The translations under genes and the position numbers were made by a program. 64,000 nt of DNA from Siphonodentalium dalli (taxonomy: Eukaryota > Mollusca > Scaphopoda > Gadilida > Siphonodentaliidae), in NCBI GenBank assembly GCA_032622095.1, contig CP136064.1, positions 140,201,954 to 140,265,953 of the forward strand, read 5' to 3'. A model generated the notes under the pieces. That model was given only the letters and a program-made list of their open reading frames with translations. It made no database searches and was not told the origin of the DNA. Below are positions 11,886-22,073 of the stretch, piece by piece; positions within the stretch are counted from its first letter, which is position 1; every line of letters begins with the position of its first letter.

Positions 11886-12552
11886 TACTCCTAGTGGGTC
11901 GCTTTAAAAGCTGTAGTCTTACCCCGAATGCGGTATAAATAATGGTTATTTTTGGGGTTTTTGTTATAAGATATGCCAAAAAATAATATGTAAGACCTAT
12001 ATTTGATTTTAGTTTACTTTATTTTACTTTAGTTTATTTATTTAGTTTAGTAAAAAGTAAATAGTATTCAATTAACTGATAGCCTGAAAATAATTTATAA
12101 TTCATTTTCAATAGTATATATTCTCTGAATCTGCGGAATTCGCAGAATTGTACTTTCACTTTTAATAGGATTCTCCGAATTTGATAGAATTTTCACTTTC
12201 ACTGTTCATTTTTACCACGCAAAGCGACCTTAGTTGACAAAGATATATGACACACTGGCTGAGTCCATGACAAATAGTTTATGTAGCATTGCTTCTTTCA
12301 TTTAATTAAAGCCCACCTCGTTAAAACGCATGTTAATCGTATTTGTTTAGAAATTGCATTTCAGTTTTGACAAACTATTTATTGAGGCAGAAGTGAGTTT
12401 GTTTGAAGCGAATGTTATCACTTGACCCCTGAACTGAAAATTTCCGTAACCGGTTCGTACAAAGATAATTGATAACGGCAATATTTAATAAATTATTTAC
12501 CTTATTTATGTCAAACGTTCTTGATTATTATACATAGATGTGTGGCCAATTA
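11886..12552. other. no gene recognised
   Basis: AT-rich, with repeats of TTTAGTTTA near 12010 and a GAATTCGCAGAATTG-type inverted word near 12140. No coding signal. Confidence 0.4.
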
Positions 12553-12905
12553 CTTATATGATGATACCCACCCCGTTTGGGGGTATTTCAGGAACGATAA
12601 CTCTATCTGACCTATATGCAGTACTCCCGTTGGAGTTTGACCTATATTCTCCGCCCACGCGTCGGTCTATTTGTACCGGTTGGACATGTCCGGACATGAC
12701 CCGCTGGTTATATCCAGACTTCTCCATATGAATGGTATATTATCTACATGTATATCACGTGATGATCTCGGTGGGGTAGCTTCAGTCTTTAATGTTAAAG
12801 GGACACTAGGCTCTCACTGGGGATGATTATTAAAGTGACACTCACTATGGATGAATGTTAAGGTAACGCATGGCGCACACTGTGGGATAATGTTAAAGTG
12901 ACATT

Positions 12906-13128
12906 CGCATTGAAAACTTCAAAAAGTTCAAAAAGTTCAAAAATTTCAAATATTTCAAAAACTTCAAAAATTTCAGAAAGTTCAAAAATTTCAAAAACGT
13001 ACAAAAGGCCAAAAAGTGCGAAAAAATTCAAAAACTTAAAAAAAATTCAAAAACTTCAAAAACTTCACAAATTTCACAAATTTCACAAATTTCAAAAAAC
13101 TTCAAAAATTAAACAAAATTCAGGATTT
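12906..13128 (+). repeat. TTCAAAAA-type purine/pyrimidine-skewed tandem array, left
   Basis: Roughly 8-9-base units such as TTCAAAAAG and TTTCAAAAA, nearly free of G and T runs other than TTC. It is mirrored on the right arm at 17560-17770. The frame through it (Lys/Ser/Phe/Ile) is a by-product. Confidence 0.9.
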
Positions 13129-13214
13129 AGTCATAAATGTGACCCGCTATATCAAATCCAGTCGGAAGTCGGGATTTTTTTTTATCCTGTGCCAATGCAT
13201 TCTCTTATATATGC

Positions 13215-13275
13215 GAGTCGACCAGCCGCCGCCGGCGGCGGCGGCGGCGGCCGTAATGCGCATGGCGCGGCCGGC

Positions 13276-13318
<43 letters not shown>

Positions 13319-13370
13319 AACTACATAATCCTATGGCATGCAAAGAAATTGGCGGCGGCGCTGCCGCCGG
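13215..13370 (+). repeat. CGG/CCG trinucleotide tract
   Basis: Runs of GGC with an interruption near 13255-13275. Strikingly GC-rich in an AT-rich window, and the main length difference between the two arms. Confidence 0.9.
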
Positions 13371-13523
13371 CGGTTCAGGATTTAGTCAAAAATATGGCTT
13401 GTTTCCATTCGTCGGAAAGCTATGGGGGTACGGTGGTGAGCGCCACTGAAAAAAGCAAGTGAGCGAGGGAAAAAAGAGTAAAATAACATGACAAGTAGTA
13501 CATAGTACAATTTATTATATTAA

Positions 13524-15248
13524 CTATTCACAGTCACTTTCGTCCGAATTGTCATCACTTTCGTCAGATGTGTCATTTGTTTCGTCCATGAACTTTTCTA
13601 GCAATGGTCTGTACTTTAATATTGATATTTTCACTGCATCACGATCTTCAAAACCATTCTTCATATATTTCTCCACTTTATCCATGACACTGTTGTGCAG
13701 AGTACCATTGCGCAGCCACATATTCTTTATTATTGTCCAAGCATAAACATTCATAAATAGCCTCATGCCTTCAGTTTTAAGATCTGTACTTTTAAGGTCC
13801 TTGTCAGCTTGTACTTTTGCCTCTTTTTCTGTCGAGCCATTTTCCATATACGTTTCCACGTTATCACTCCATGCTTCTTGTGCTTTATCTCTCCTCTCAT
13901 CACACAAACTTTTGAAGTATTCATCTTCATTCGATTTAATTTTCTTATTCTGACTATCATCCGTGTCCTCAGTTAATTTTCGTTTTAACTTATTTTCTTG
14001 ACACCAGTTTTTTACGTGTCTCTGGACATCATGCTGATCTTCGAACAAAAGCCCACAGTCATTGCAAGGGTAAGACATGTCTTCTCGAATGCCTATGTTT
14101 TTATGGTTTTCTTTATTAATTTCATTGATCTCACCAGGTGTCCTTATGTCCTTAGTATAGCCATTATGTTGACCCTGGGGCACAATATAATTATATGTCA
14201 TGCACTCCCGTTGACCAGGGAGATCTCTGTCATCATATTTCATCTCATTCCGTTGATCCGGGCTATTGTTGTCATCACATTTCACCACATTCTGTTCATC
14301 TGGGTGCTCGCTGTCCTTATGGAGATTATATTTCATGCCATTCCATTCACCCATATGTTGGTTCGTGTCCTCTTTTAGCACATTCTGTCGCAGCCGTAAT
14401 GTGTCCGGGGTTGCGGCTTTTAAATCCACCAGTAGGTAACCGTACGGTTCACTCGTCGCTTCCGAAAACTCTCGCATCATACGTTGAGGGCATTCAGGAT
14501 ATATCTGTCTTGATAATGTTGAAATTAAGCCCTTGTCAATTGGATTATTGAACAATACCAAATATTGACAATTTCGTCGTTGCGTCGGATCCTTGTTGTA
14601 GTAGAAATTCTGGTTCAAACTTATCAAAGATAAGTTCAAATGGTGACTTCCTTCGGAATGTAAATCATTAACTCTCTGGTCTTTTGATGACGTTTGCATC
14701 AAGTCATCGAGTACAACTAGATTTTTATACTGGGGGTTGATAAGAGAATCCAAGTTTTCTGGTATTCCCCGTATAAAGTTGACCTGAGAGGTGACGGTAT
14801 ACTTTATGTCATCATATAGGGGCTGCCAATATTTATAAAACCATATTATTCTGTCAGGTGCGGGTGATATTTTTGAGGCAGACTTTTGTAGCAAGGTTTT
14901 CACGAAGTACGTCTTCCCACTAGATGTCGGTCCACTTACACATGCCGTGAATGGATGCTTGAAAATAAAATCTTCTTGGACATTGGCCATTGAATCATCA
15001 AAGCAGGATGTTATGTCGCTTTGTTGCTGTTTCCCCTGCTGGTGTTGTAGTATCTGGTGTTGCTGTAATGGCGGTTGTTGTGGCTGATGATGCTGCTGCC
15101 TGTTGCTGCTGCTGCTGTTTGTTGCTGCTGCTTGGTGGTGCTGCTGTGGGTGTCGGTTAACAAACTCAGTGTGCTTAGATTGTACATGTCTTATCAAATC
15201 ATGGTTCCGAACATACTCACTAGAGCAAATTGAACACTGGTGCTTCAT
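13524..15248 (-). CDS. zinc-finger P-loop ATPase, complete copy (left arm)
   Basis: 574 residues. A C2H2 finger (C5, C8, H21, H26) starts the protein, followed by a Gln/His/Asn-rich linker (30-76) and a P-loop domain: Walker A GPTSSGKT at 106-113 and Walker B NLVVLDDLM at 176-184, then SLISLNQNFYY, YLVLFNNPIDK and YGYLLVDLKA. A linker of five repeats of about 14 residues (300-370) and a second finger (C395, C398, H411, C416) follow, with an acidic end rich in Asp and Ser. The domain order 'GPT.SGKT, DDLM, QN, LF.NP.D, PYGYLL.DL' is shared by an unnamed family that is multicopy in many invertebrate genomes; resemblance to A32/FtsK-HerA-type packaging ATPases is my inference, and what it moves or cuts is unknown. 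The start ATG at 15248 lies in the unique loop and is the only one that keeps the first finger. Intact, unlike most other genes here. Confidence 0.8.
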   Translation of the reverse strand: MKHQCSICSSEYVRNHDLIRHVQSKHTEFVNRHPQQHHQAAATNSSSSNRQQHHQPQQPPLQQHQILQHQQGKQQQSDITSCFDDSMANVQEDFIFKHPFTACVSGPTSSGKTYFVKTLLQKSASKISPAPDRIIWFYKYWQPLYDDIKYTVTSQVNFIRGIPENLDSLINPQYKNLVVLDDLMQTSSKDQRVNDLHSEGSHHLNLSLISLNQNFYYNKDPTQRRNCQYLVLFNNPIDKGLISTLSRQIYPECPQRMMREFSEATSEPYGYLLVDLKAATPDTLRLRQNVLKEDTNQHMGEWNGMKYNLHKDSEHPDEQNVVKCDDNNSPDQRNEMKYDDRDLPGQRECMTYNYIVPQGQHNGYTKDIRTPGEINEINKENHKNIGIREDMSYPCNDCGLLFEDQHDVQRHVKNWCQENKLKRKLTEDTDDSQNKKIKSNEDEYFKSLCDERRDKAQEAWSDNVETYMENGSTEKEAKVQADKDLKSTDLKTEGMRLFMNVYAWTIIKNMWLRNGTLHNSVMDKVEKYMKNGFEDRDAVKISILKYRPLLEKFMDETNDTSDESDDNSDESDCE

Positions 15249-15522
15249 TTATACTTGACTAAAATATCTCGGGGGTATATGGCTTTCCTTTATACAAATG
15301 TTCCTTATAACCTCAAATCTGTCCTGTATTAACGGCGGCGGCGTTTGGCGACGGCGTTTTTTCCACCGGCCTTTCAATACCCTTCGAAAATTTAGGTAAA
15401 TTACTCATTTTAGTTCAGTGAATATGTCGTTTGGAGTTTTCTTTTTAACTTTTCCAATGTTTGTCTTCTTCGCTCTTCCTCCTTTTATCTCTTTAACTTT
15501 TATCTTCTTAGATCCGGGTTTC
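15223..15522 (-). other. palindrome loop with the tail of another gene and a 31-codon ORF
   Basis: On the minus strand, 15522-15405 encodes a Lys-rich C-terminal end that finishes TPNDIFTELK-stop. Its stop overlaps the ATG of a small frame beginning MSNLPKFSKGIERPVEK (31 codons, about 15407-15312) through ATGA. The ATPase start follows at 15248. The stop-start overlap and close packing look like a compact viral or Polinton-like gene row of which only this piece is left. Neither product was recognised. Confidence 0.5.
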
Positions 15523-15526
15523 CTAA

Positions 15527-17216
15527 TGAGTATGTGCGGAACCATGATTTGATAAGACATGTACAATCTAAGCACACTGAGTTTGTTAACCGACACCCAC
15601 AGCAGCACCACCAAGCAGCAGCAACAAACAGCAGCAACAGGCAGCAGCATCATCAGCCACAACAACCGCCATTACAGCAACACCAGATACTACAACACCA
15701 GCAGGGGAAACAGCAACAAAGCGACATAACATCCTGCTTTGATGATTCAATGGCCAATGTCCAAGAAGATTTTATTTTCAAGCATCCATTCACGGCATGT
15801 GTAAGTGGACCGACATCTAGTGGGAAGACGTACTTCGTGAAAACCTTGCTACAAAAGTCTGCCTCAAAAATATCACCCGCACCTGACAGAATAATATGGT
15901 TTTATAAATATTGGCAGCCCCTATATGATGACATAAAGTATACCGTCACCCCTCAGGTCAACTTTATACGGGGAATACCAGCAAACTTGGATTCTCTTAT
16001 CAACCCCCAGTATAAAAATCTAGTTGTACTCGATGACTTGATGCAAACTTCATCAAAAGACCAGAGAGTTAATGATTTACATTCCGAAGGAAGTCACCAT
16101 TTGAACTTATCTTTGATAAGTTTGAACCAGAATTTCTACTACAACAAGGATCCGACGCAACGACGAAATTGTCAATATTTGGTATTGTTCAATAATCCAA
16201 TTGACAAGGGCTTAATTTCAACATTATCAAGACAGATGTATCCTGAATGCCCTCAACGTATGATGCGAGAGTTTTCGGAAGCGACGAGTGAACCGTACGG
16301 TTACCTACTGGTGGATTTAAAAGCCGCAACCCCGGACACATTACGGCTGCGACAGAATGTGCTAAAAGAGGACACGAACCAACATATGGGTGAATGGAAT
16401 GGCATGAAATATAATCTCCATAAGGACAGCGAGCACTCAGATGAACAGAATGTGGTGAAATGTGATGACAACAATAGCCCGGATCAACGGAATGAGATGA
16501 AATATGATGACAGAGATCTCCCTGGTCAACGGGAGTGCATGACATATAATTATATTGTGCCCCAGGGTCAACATAATGGCTATACTAAGGACATAAGGAC
16601 ACCTGGTGAGATCAATGAAATTAATAAAGAAAACCATAAAAACATAGGCATTCGAGAAGACATGTCGTACCCTTGCAATGACTGTGGGCTTTTGTTCGAA
16701 GATCAGCATGATGTCCAGAGACACGTAAAAAACTGGTGTCAAGAAAATAAGTTAAAACGAAAATTAACTGAGGACACGGATGATAGTCAGAATAAGAAAA
16801 TTAAATCGAATGAAGATGAATACTTCAAAAGTTTGTGTGATGAGAGTAGAGATAAAGCACAAGAAGCATGGAGTGATAACGTGGAAACGTATATGGAAAA
16901 TGGCTCGACAGAAAAAGAGGCAAAAGTACAAGCTGACAAGGACCTTAAAAGTACAGATCTTAAAACTGAAGGCATGAGGCTATTTATGAATGTTTATGCT
17001 TGGACAATAATAAAGAATATGTGGCTGCGCAATGGTACTCTGCACAACAGTGTCATGGATAAAGTGGAGAAATATATGAAGAATGGTTTTGAAGATCGTG
17101 ATGCAGTGAAAATATCAATATTAAAGTACAGACCATTGCTAGAAAAGTTCATGGACGAAACAAATGACACATCTGACGAAAGTGATGACAATTCGGACGA
17201 AAGTGACTGTGAATAG
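15527..17216 (+). pseudogene. zinc-finger P-loop ATPase, 5'-truncated copy (right arm)
   Basis: The frame is open from about 15414 through the stop at 17216 and matches the left-arm protein from 'EYVRNHD' onward with few changes (for example E-to-A before NLDSL, I-to-M in RQMYPE, R-to-S in the C-terminal third). Walker A and B, both the Gln-rich and 14-residue repeat linkers and the second finger are all intact. The arm boundary removes the ATG and the two Cys of the first finger: no in-frame ATG exists until 15750, just before the MANVQEDF segment. Either it is translated from a non-ATG or internal start as a finger-less ATPase, or it is only the structural arm of the palindrome. The preserved frame points to recent formation or to gene conversion between arms. 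Confidence 0.75.
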
Positions 17217-17559
17217 TTAATATAATAAATTGTACTATGTACTACTTGTCATGTTATTTTTCTCTTTTTTCCCTCGCTCACTTGCTTTTTTCAGTGGCGC
17301 TCACCACCGTACCCCCATAGCTTTCCGATGAATGGAAACAAGCCATATTTTTGACTAAATCCTGAACCGCCGGCGGCAGCGCCGCCGCCAATTTCTTTTC
17401 ATGCCATAGGATTATGTAGTTGCCGCCGCCGCCGCCGCCGCCGGCTGCTGGTCGACTCGCATATATAAGAGAATGCATTGGCACAGGATAAAAAAAATCC
17501 CGACTTCCGACTGGATTTGATATAGCGGGTCACATTTATGACTAAATCCTGAATTTTGT

Positions 17560-17770
17560 TTAATTTTTGAAGTTTTTTGAAATTTTTTGAAATTTGTGAA
17601 ATTTGTGAAGTTTTTGAAGTTTTTGAATTTGTTTTAAGTTTTTGAAGTTTTTCGCACTTTTTGGCCTTTTGTACGCTTTTGAAATTTTTGAACTTTTTGA
17701 AATTTTTGAACTTTTTGAAATTTTTGAACTTTTTGAACTTTTTGAACTTTTTGAACTTTTTGAAGTTTTC
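17560..17770 (-). repeat. TTCAAAAA-type array, right
   Basis: Mirror of 12906-13128, here written as TTTTTGAA units on the plus strand. Confidence 0.9.
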
Positions 17771-18129
17771 AATGCGAGTGTCACTTTAACATTATCCCAC
17801 AGTGTGCGCCATGCGTTACTTTAACATTCATCCATAGTGAGTGTCACTTTAATAATCATCCCCAGTGAGAGCCTAGTGTCCCTTTAACATTAAAGACTGA
17901 AGCTACCCCACCGAGATCATCACGTGATATACATGTAGATAATATACCATTCATATGGAGAAGTCTGGATATAACCAGCGGGTCATGTCCGGACATGTCC
18001 AACCGGTACAAATAGACCGACGCGTGGGCGGAGAATATAGGTCAAACTCCAACGGGAGTACTGCATATAGGTCGGATAGAGTTATCGTTCCTGAAATACC
18101 CCCAAACGGGGTGGGTATCATCACTTATA

Positions 18130-18700
18130 GTATATTAGCCTGTGAATGAGCAAAAAAAATTGTGTCCTAAAACCAAACAGATATCAGTATAATTATCAAT
18201 TGCTTTATCGATAAACCACGTGCGTCTTGTTTCTATTCTCGTAGGATGCCTTGATCCTGGTAATAAACATTCTGATTCATTGTAGACGGGAGCTATTTAT
18301 CTCGCAAGATTGCGCGTTTTGTTTACATATAGGAGTGGGGAAAAACAGGGTTTGGTTACAGTATATATACAGTTCTGACCGATTTATTGTGATATTTCTT
18401 ATTATAAAGCGTTTAGTGGCCAAGTTATGAAATAATTAATCGCACGTACAAACTGGCATTTAATGGGGTCTGTTTGAAAATTTGGTGATGATGATTTTGT
18501 GCGGAATTAGGGTAGTATCAAAAGTGGCAAATTTAAGGACGGAAACGGCACACGGACATATTATTATTTATTTTTTTTCTGTTGGTCATATTAGGTCCGA
18601 AGAGTCATTCTTCACAATTGACTAGGTTAGAGAGTTCCAGCATTCACAAGGAACCGAGCATATGCCGGACATTAACACTGTCGCCTGTGCCCTGTGGAGC
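18130..18700. other. no gene recognised
   Basis: Spacer between two mobile elements, AT-rich, no repeat match noticed. Confidence 0.4.
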
Positions 18701-18705
18701 ATAAT

Positions 18706-19735
18706 CACCCCCGTGTACGTGGTATCGCCAAGACCGAGGGTATCGCCAAAACCGAGAATATGGGAAAATCATTTTCACGTATATGATATGGGGATATGTT
18801 TGTTTCTCACCGTAATACAGACATCGAGCATCGTATGTGTATGTCCACACGAAGCATGAGTATTTATCCACCAGTTGTCAATCAGTTTTCCCAGATCAGA
18901 CCATTAATTATTTTTTGGCGATTTTTTTCAATGGTGTTTTTGCTTTTGCTCACTCAAATTTTCGAGAACAACCATTCACTAGTATAGTTCCTGGACTTCC
19001 ACGCTTCCAAAACAAATGCCGGTATATAGTTGAATCTGTCAATGAAGCATAGGATTTGACAGAATTTAATAAATCCTTGTCGTTCTCAATATCCGCGCGA
19101 TATGAAGGGACCACTGTCGGTCCAGAAAGATGCGAACGGCACAGATGAAGATGCGCCAAACGCCGAGTTTCTGTGCAGTAAATATGCGTATTACTTAAGG
19201 AGTTCTGATGAGTTTTCGAGTGTTTTATGTGTATCTGAGACTGATCAATTGGACTGCGAATGTCAACTGAAATATGAATCCATAACATTTTCGAAATAAT
19301 GTGTGCATATTATATTATGAATGTATTTCAATTGAAATTAATTGAACATCCATCTCAGCATTCAGATTTGCGATCTCAATAAAGTGAATGAATGATAACG
19401 CGATGCCTTGATCACACGTACGTGAATGCTGCCGTTCGCATGCATGCAGCTAATCGGATATTCGTTTACTATTAACATGCTTGGAGTTTGTATATAGACC
19501 ACACATGCCGGACGACACGCTACGGCGTATCAACGATTTGTTATTATCATGTTTATTTTACAGACTTTATGACTCGTTGCCACTCGAGTAGACCGTTACG
19601 CGACAATGAAACCGAATCATCTTATCGAATATACATATATCGTATTGCTCCAAATTATGCAATTCTGGCTTTTTTAAGAGTCATTAGATAAAATTGTAAC
19701 GATTCTTGTAACATCCGAACATATATCACCACAAT
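18706..19735 (+). repeat. left inverted arm of the candidate giant element
   Basis: Matches 32833-33869 in reverse complement with rare substitutions and an indel of about 13 bases near the inner end (19705). A 65-codon frame at 19102-19299 (MKGPLSVQKDANGTDEDAPN...) is preserved in both arms with one change, but recent duplication alone explains that. AATAAA followed by GTGAATGAATGA at about 19378 resembles a LINE 3' tail. Confidence 0.88.
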
Positions 19736-20448
19736 GTGCTATGTGTGGCACACGTGTGTACCTTCTTATCTGGATGTCAATGGGCCTCTGTATTGTGTCT
19801 ATAGCAACATACAACACCATGTTTAAACAAAATCAACATACAACACCATGTTTAAACAAAATCAAACCAGACCATGCGGTTTTGATAAATAACGTTTCTT
19901 CCTCAGATGAAGCTATATATATATCTGGGGAAGTGTTATGTTACACCAAAACACAACTGCCACATCCCTATAACCGAGTGGGTGAATTACCCGACTAACA
20001 GACAGAACGTGTGATCTTCGGATGTAGCCTAGTATGTTCGCGGATAGAGAGCACGTATAAATATTTATCTTTTTTCCTGTGATGTTTTGTATAAGAATTA
20101 TCATTGGAAATTGCTCGCCTTACTACCACCATATGCTATGGTATACATTTTTCTCCGTGAATGGTTTGACAGAGGTTAAGACCCCCCCCCCCCCCAACAA
20201 AACAAATACTCTCCCTGAAGACAAATAAATTTATGATGCATGACACGTTATACACATCATCGAGTGGAGCTATAATCACAACAATTATCTCTCTGTGAAC
20301 AAAGCAAAAACAGCCAGTCCGCATAAAATCACCGGGCGGTGAAGGTTTAATTATATTATAATTAATCCCTTAATCAGTCAATTCATCCGGTCCCTTATGT
20401 GTTGCGCGGATATTTTGTGGCATCTCGAATTTAGTATTATGAAACACC
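19736..20448. other. no gene recognised; 30-bp tandem duplication and poly-C run
   Basis: ACATACAACACCATGTTTAA is duplicated in tandem at about 19807-19855. A run of 14 C at 20182-20195 follows. The bases just before 20449 are the leader of the zinc-finger gene; no TATA box is obvious. Confidence 0.5.
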
Positions 20449-21130
20449 ATGTCTGAATCAGACGCGCCATTGGAAATTGTGCCCATAGAGGAAGCGTTTG
20501 GGAAAGTCAGATGCGACTTGTTCGGAAAATATTTTTCTACAACTTACAACTTAAAGCGGCATCTTAAAATACATGTTGGTGACGAATCCCCGAAATGTTC
20601 GAAGTGCACTCAGTTTTTTTTCCACAGAAGAAGCATTAGCGTGCCACAATCGCTCCAAGCACGCAGATCACAGCCTCTGTTCAGAGTGCGGACACACATT
20701 TGGGAGAAAGTGTGATTTGAAGACACATGTCAGACGGAAACATTGTTCTAAAGAAGACCCCAGCAATGTTAAATTTGCGTGCAAATACGAAGGCTGTTCA
20801 AAGGTTTTTGTATCCAGAAATGAAAACATAGACCACATGAACACACAAACTGGCGTCAGTCCTTATTCTTGTGGAAGTTGTCGACGGACATACAAGACCC
20901 GATACGCCAGGAATTACCACCAGAAAAGATGCGGTAGTTGCATTGTGGACACTCAGGGCGAGTGTCCACAATGCAACTTGACCTTCTGTAATAAGAATGC
21001 ATTGCAACGGCACATGGAGTCCGCTCATACAAACAAGCGTCACATGTGCAGCTGTGGTTCCCAGTTTGCGTACAGATCGGGACTCACTCGCCATAAGAAA
21101 TCACTAAAACACTGTCTGACAGAGACATGA
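20449..21130 (+). pseudogene. C2H2 zinc-finger protein, one frameshift
   Basis: The ATG at 20449 (ACCATGTC context) opens MSESDAPLEIVPIEEAFGKV, followed by about seven finger units. Unit 1 has CDLF where CxxC is expected. Unit 2 begins CSKC and is broken by a frame change at an 8-T run (20614-20621), after which the other frame supplies ACHNRSKH. Unit 3 is CSECGHTF...HVRRKH. Unit 4 (CKYEGCSKVF) lacks its last His, having HMNTQTG. Unit 5 is C2HC, unit 6 CPQCNLTF...HMESAH, unit 7 CSCGSQF...HKKSLKH. The stop is at 21128-21130. Such proteins usually bind DNA in the nucleus; here it would be cargo of the candidate giant element. One T fewer would keep a single frame, so a sequencing slip in the run is possible and the gene may really be intact. 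Confidence 0.75.
20936..20978. repeat. perfect 17-bp inverted repeat inside the zinc-finger gene
   Basis: Arms AGTTGCATTGTGGACAC (20936-20952) and its exact complement (20962-20978) around a 9-base loop. It lies between fingers 5 and 6 and codes for SCIVDTQGECPQCN, so the right arm includes the first two Cys of finger 6. Confidence 0.95.
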
Positions 21131-21506
21131 GGATAGTCGACGTGCGATATTATTATATAGATGTACGTACGTATACACACGGCACGTCTAACTTTTATCG
21201 ACAACACAAAGCACAGACGCGATAATGCCTACATGTATAACGAACATAAACTTTTAACACAAAGCCATCCAATGAAATTAACAATTGGTGTCTATTTTTT
21301 TACGTTCAGTTTGCATTTTATTATATTTCTTCACCAAATGGTTATTGATGGAGTTTAGCTAAGGTTGCACCATACACTGTAGCTGTGGCTCTGTGGAAGA
21401 CTATAGATATAAATGCTCAACAACCAAATATGCGTTCAGCCAATGAGGAACCGATATATCATTATTATTATGGAAATGACAGATTCTCCGTTAGAATCTG
21501 GCGATT
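21131..21506. other. 3' flank of the zinc-finger gene, no gene recognised
   Basis: AT-rich sequence without a clear polyadenylation signal close to the stop. Confidence 0.3.
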
Positions 21507-21805
21507 AAAGGTACTCATCCGATTAAGCACCCCTTAATTATTATACTATATCTTTAGCTTCGGGGGTAACACATATTTGATTCGTGTCAAGGAACCCACA
21601 CAAAGAAAGCTCAGAGTGATCAGATATCGATTTTTGAAGTTCGTTAATTTCTCGAGATTTGGGCCAGTAATTTAGTCTGCCTCGTGGTCAAACAGACAAA
21701 TTGCGGATGTAAGATGGATAACTCTTAAGATCACGTTGGTAGTTATTAACAATAATAACCACTTGATTTTAGAGTTATCCAACTTACACCGCAATGTGTC
21801 TATTT
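21507..21805 (-). repeat. MITE of the AAAGGTACTCAATC family, partial
   Basis: Starts AAAGGTACTCATCCGATTAAG and shares GAACCCAC, the TTGATTCGTGTCAAGG segment and GGATAACTC with the copies at 53163, 57331 and 57741. An internal stem-loop of about 108 bases (21696-21805) pairs AGACAAATTGCGG with CCGCAATGTGTCT at its base. The opposite terminal repeat is missing. Confidence 0.7.
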
Positions 21806-22073
21806 GACCATGGCAGGCGATCTGACTCATGACATATGGTGAATATTGAACGGCAATGAAATATAATCATCAAAATTGGGACACCATACACCTTAAATAT
21901 ACACAGACATGATGAATTCGTTTTTTTTATGGGTGTACTGTTTTTATATATGTATGCACTTACGTTATGACAATAGTTTCTATTTGGCGACTTTCGCACT
22001 TCCTTCTTGGTGGCAGATGACGTTGTTCCAGAGACTGCTCATCAATATCCATGTACTCTTGAGCGGGATATAG

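Larger units (their letters stand above)
12559..15222 (+). repeat. left arm of the 5.57-kb palindrome
   Basis: It matches 15523-18123 in reverse complement almost base for base. The main difference is a longer CGG tract at about 13215-13320; the right arm keeps only a shorter one at 17420-17445. Confidence 0.92.
15523..18123 (-). repeat. right arm of the 5.57-kb palindrome
   Basis: Reverse complement of the left arm with scattered substitutions. The inner boundary falls inside the ATPase gene, so this copy of the gene has lost its first codons. Confidence 0.92.
12553..18129. mobile_element. self-complementary transposon with ATPase gene in each arm, 6-bp target duplication
   Basis: The sequence from 12559 to 18123 is one long inverted repeat: a left arm at 12559-15222 and a right arm at about 15523-18123, around a 300-base unique loop. 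Both ends read TGATGATACCCACC inward. The outer flanks are exactly CTTATA on both sides (12553-12558 and 18124-18129), a 6-bp target-site duplication, and this cannot be arm extension because CTTATA is not its own complement. Six-base duplications are the rule for Polinton/Maverick-type integration and also occur in some other superfamilies. The arms carry, from the outside in, a purine-rich TTCAAAAA array, a CGG run, and a gene for a zinc-finger/P-loop ATPase. No integrase, transposase or polymerase is present, so mobility would need outside help. Superfamily membership is an inference. Confidence 0.85.

Noticed and set aside
12898-13462. Frames of 183 and 107 codons through the TTCAAAAA and CGG tracts
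   Set aside because: Composition follows the repeats (Lys/Ser/Phe, then Gly/Ala/Arg/Pro runs) and the frames differ in length between the two arms.
13998-14551. Plus-strand frames of 118-126 codons opposite the ATPase gene
   Set aside because: They are the complement of the 14-residue repeat linker and recur identically in the other arm; no domain of their own.
18706-19300. Inverted arms read simply as two 5'-truncated LINE copies
   Set aside because: Not fully excluded, but the similarity continues about 340 bases beyond the possible LINE tail and both arms begin at the same base next to ATAAT.
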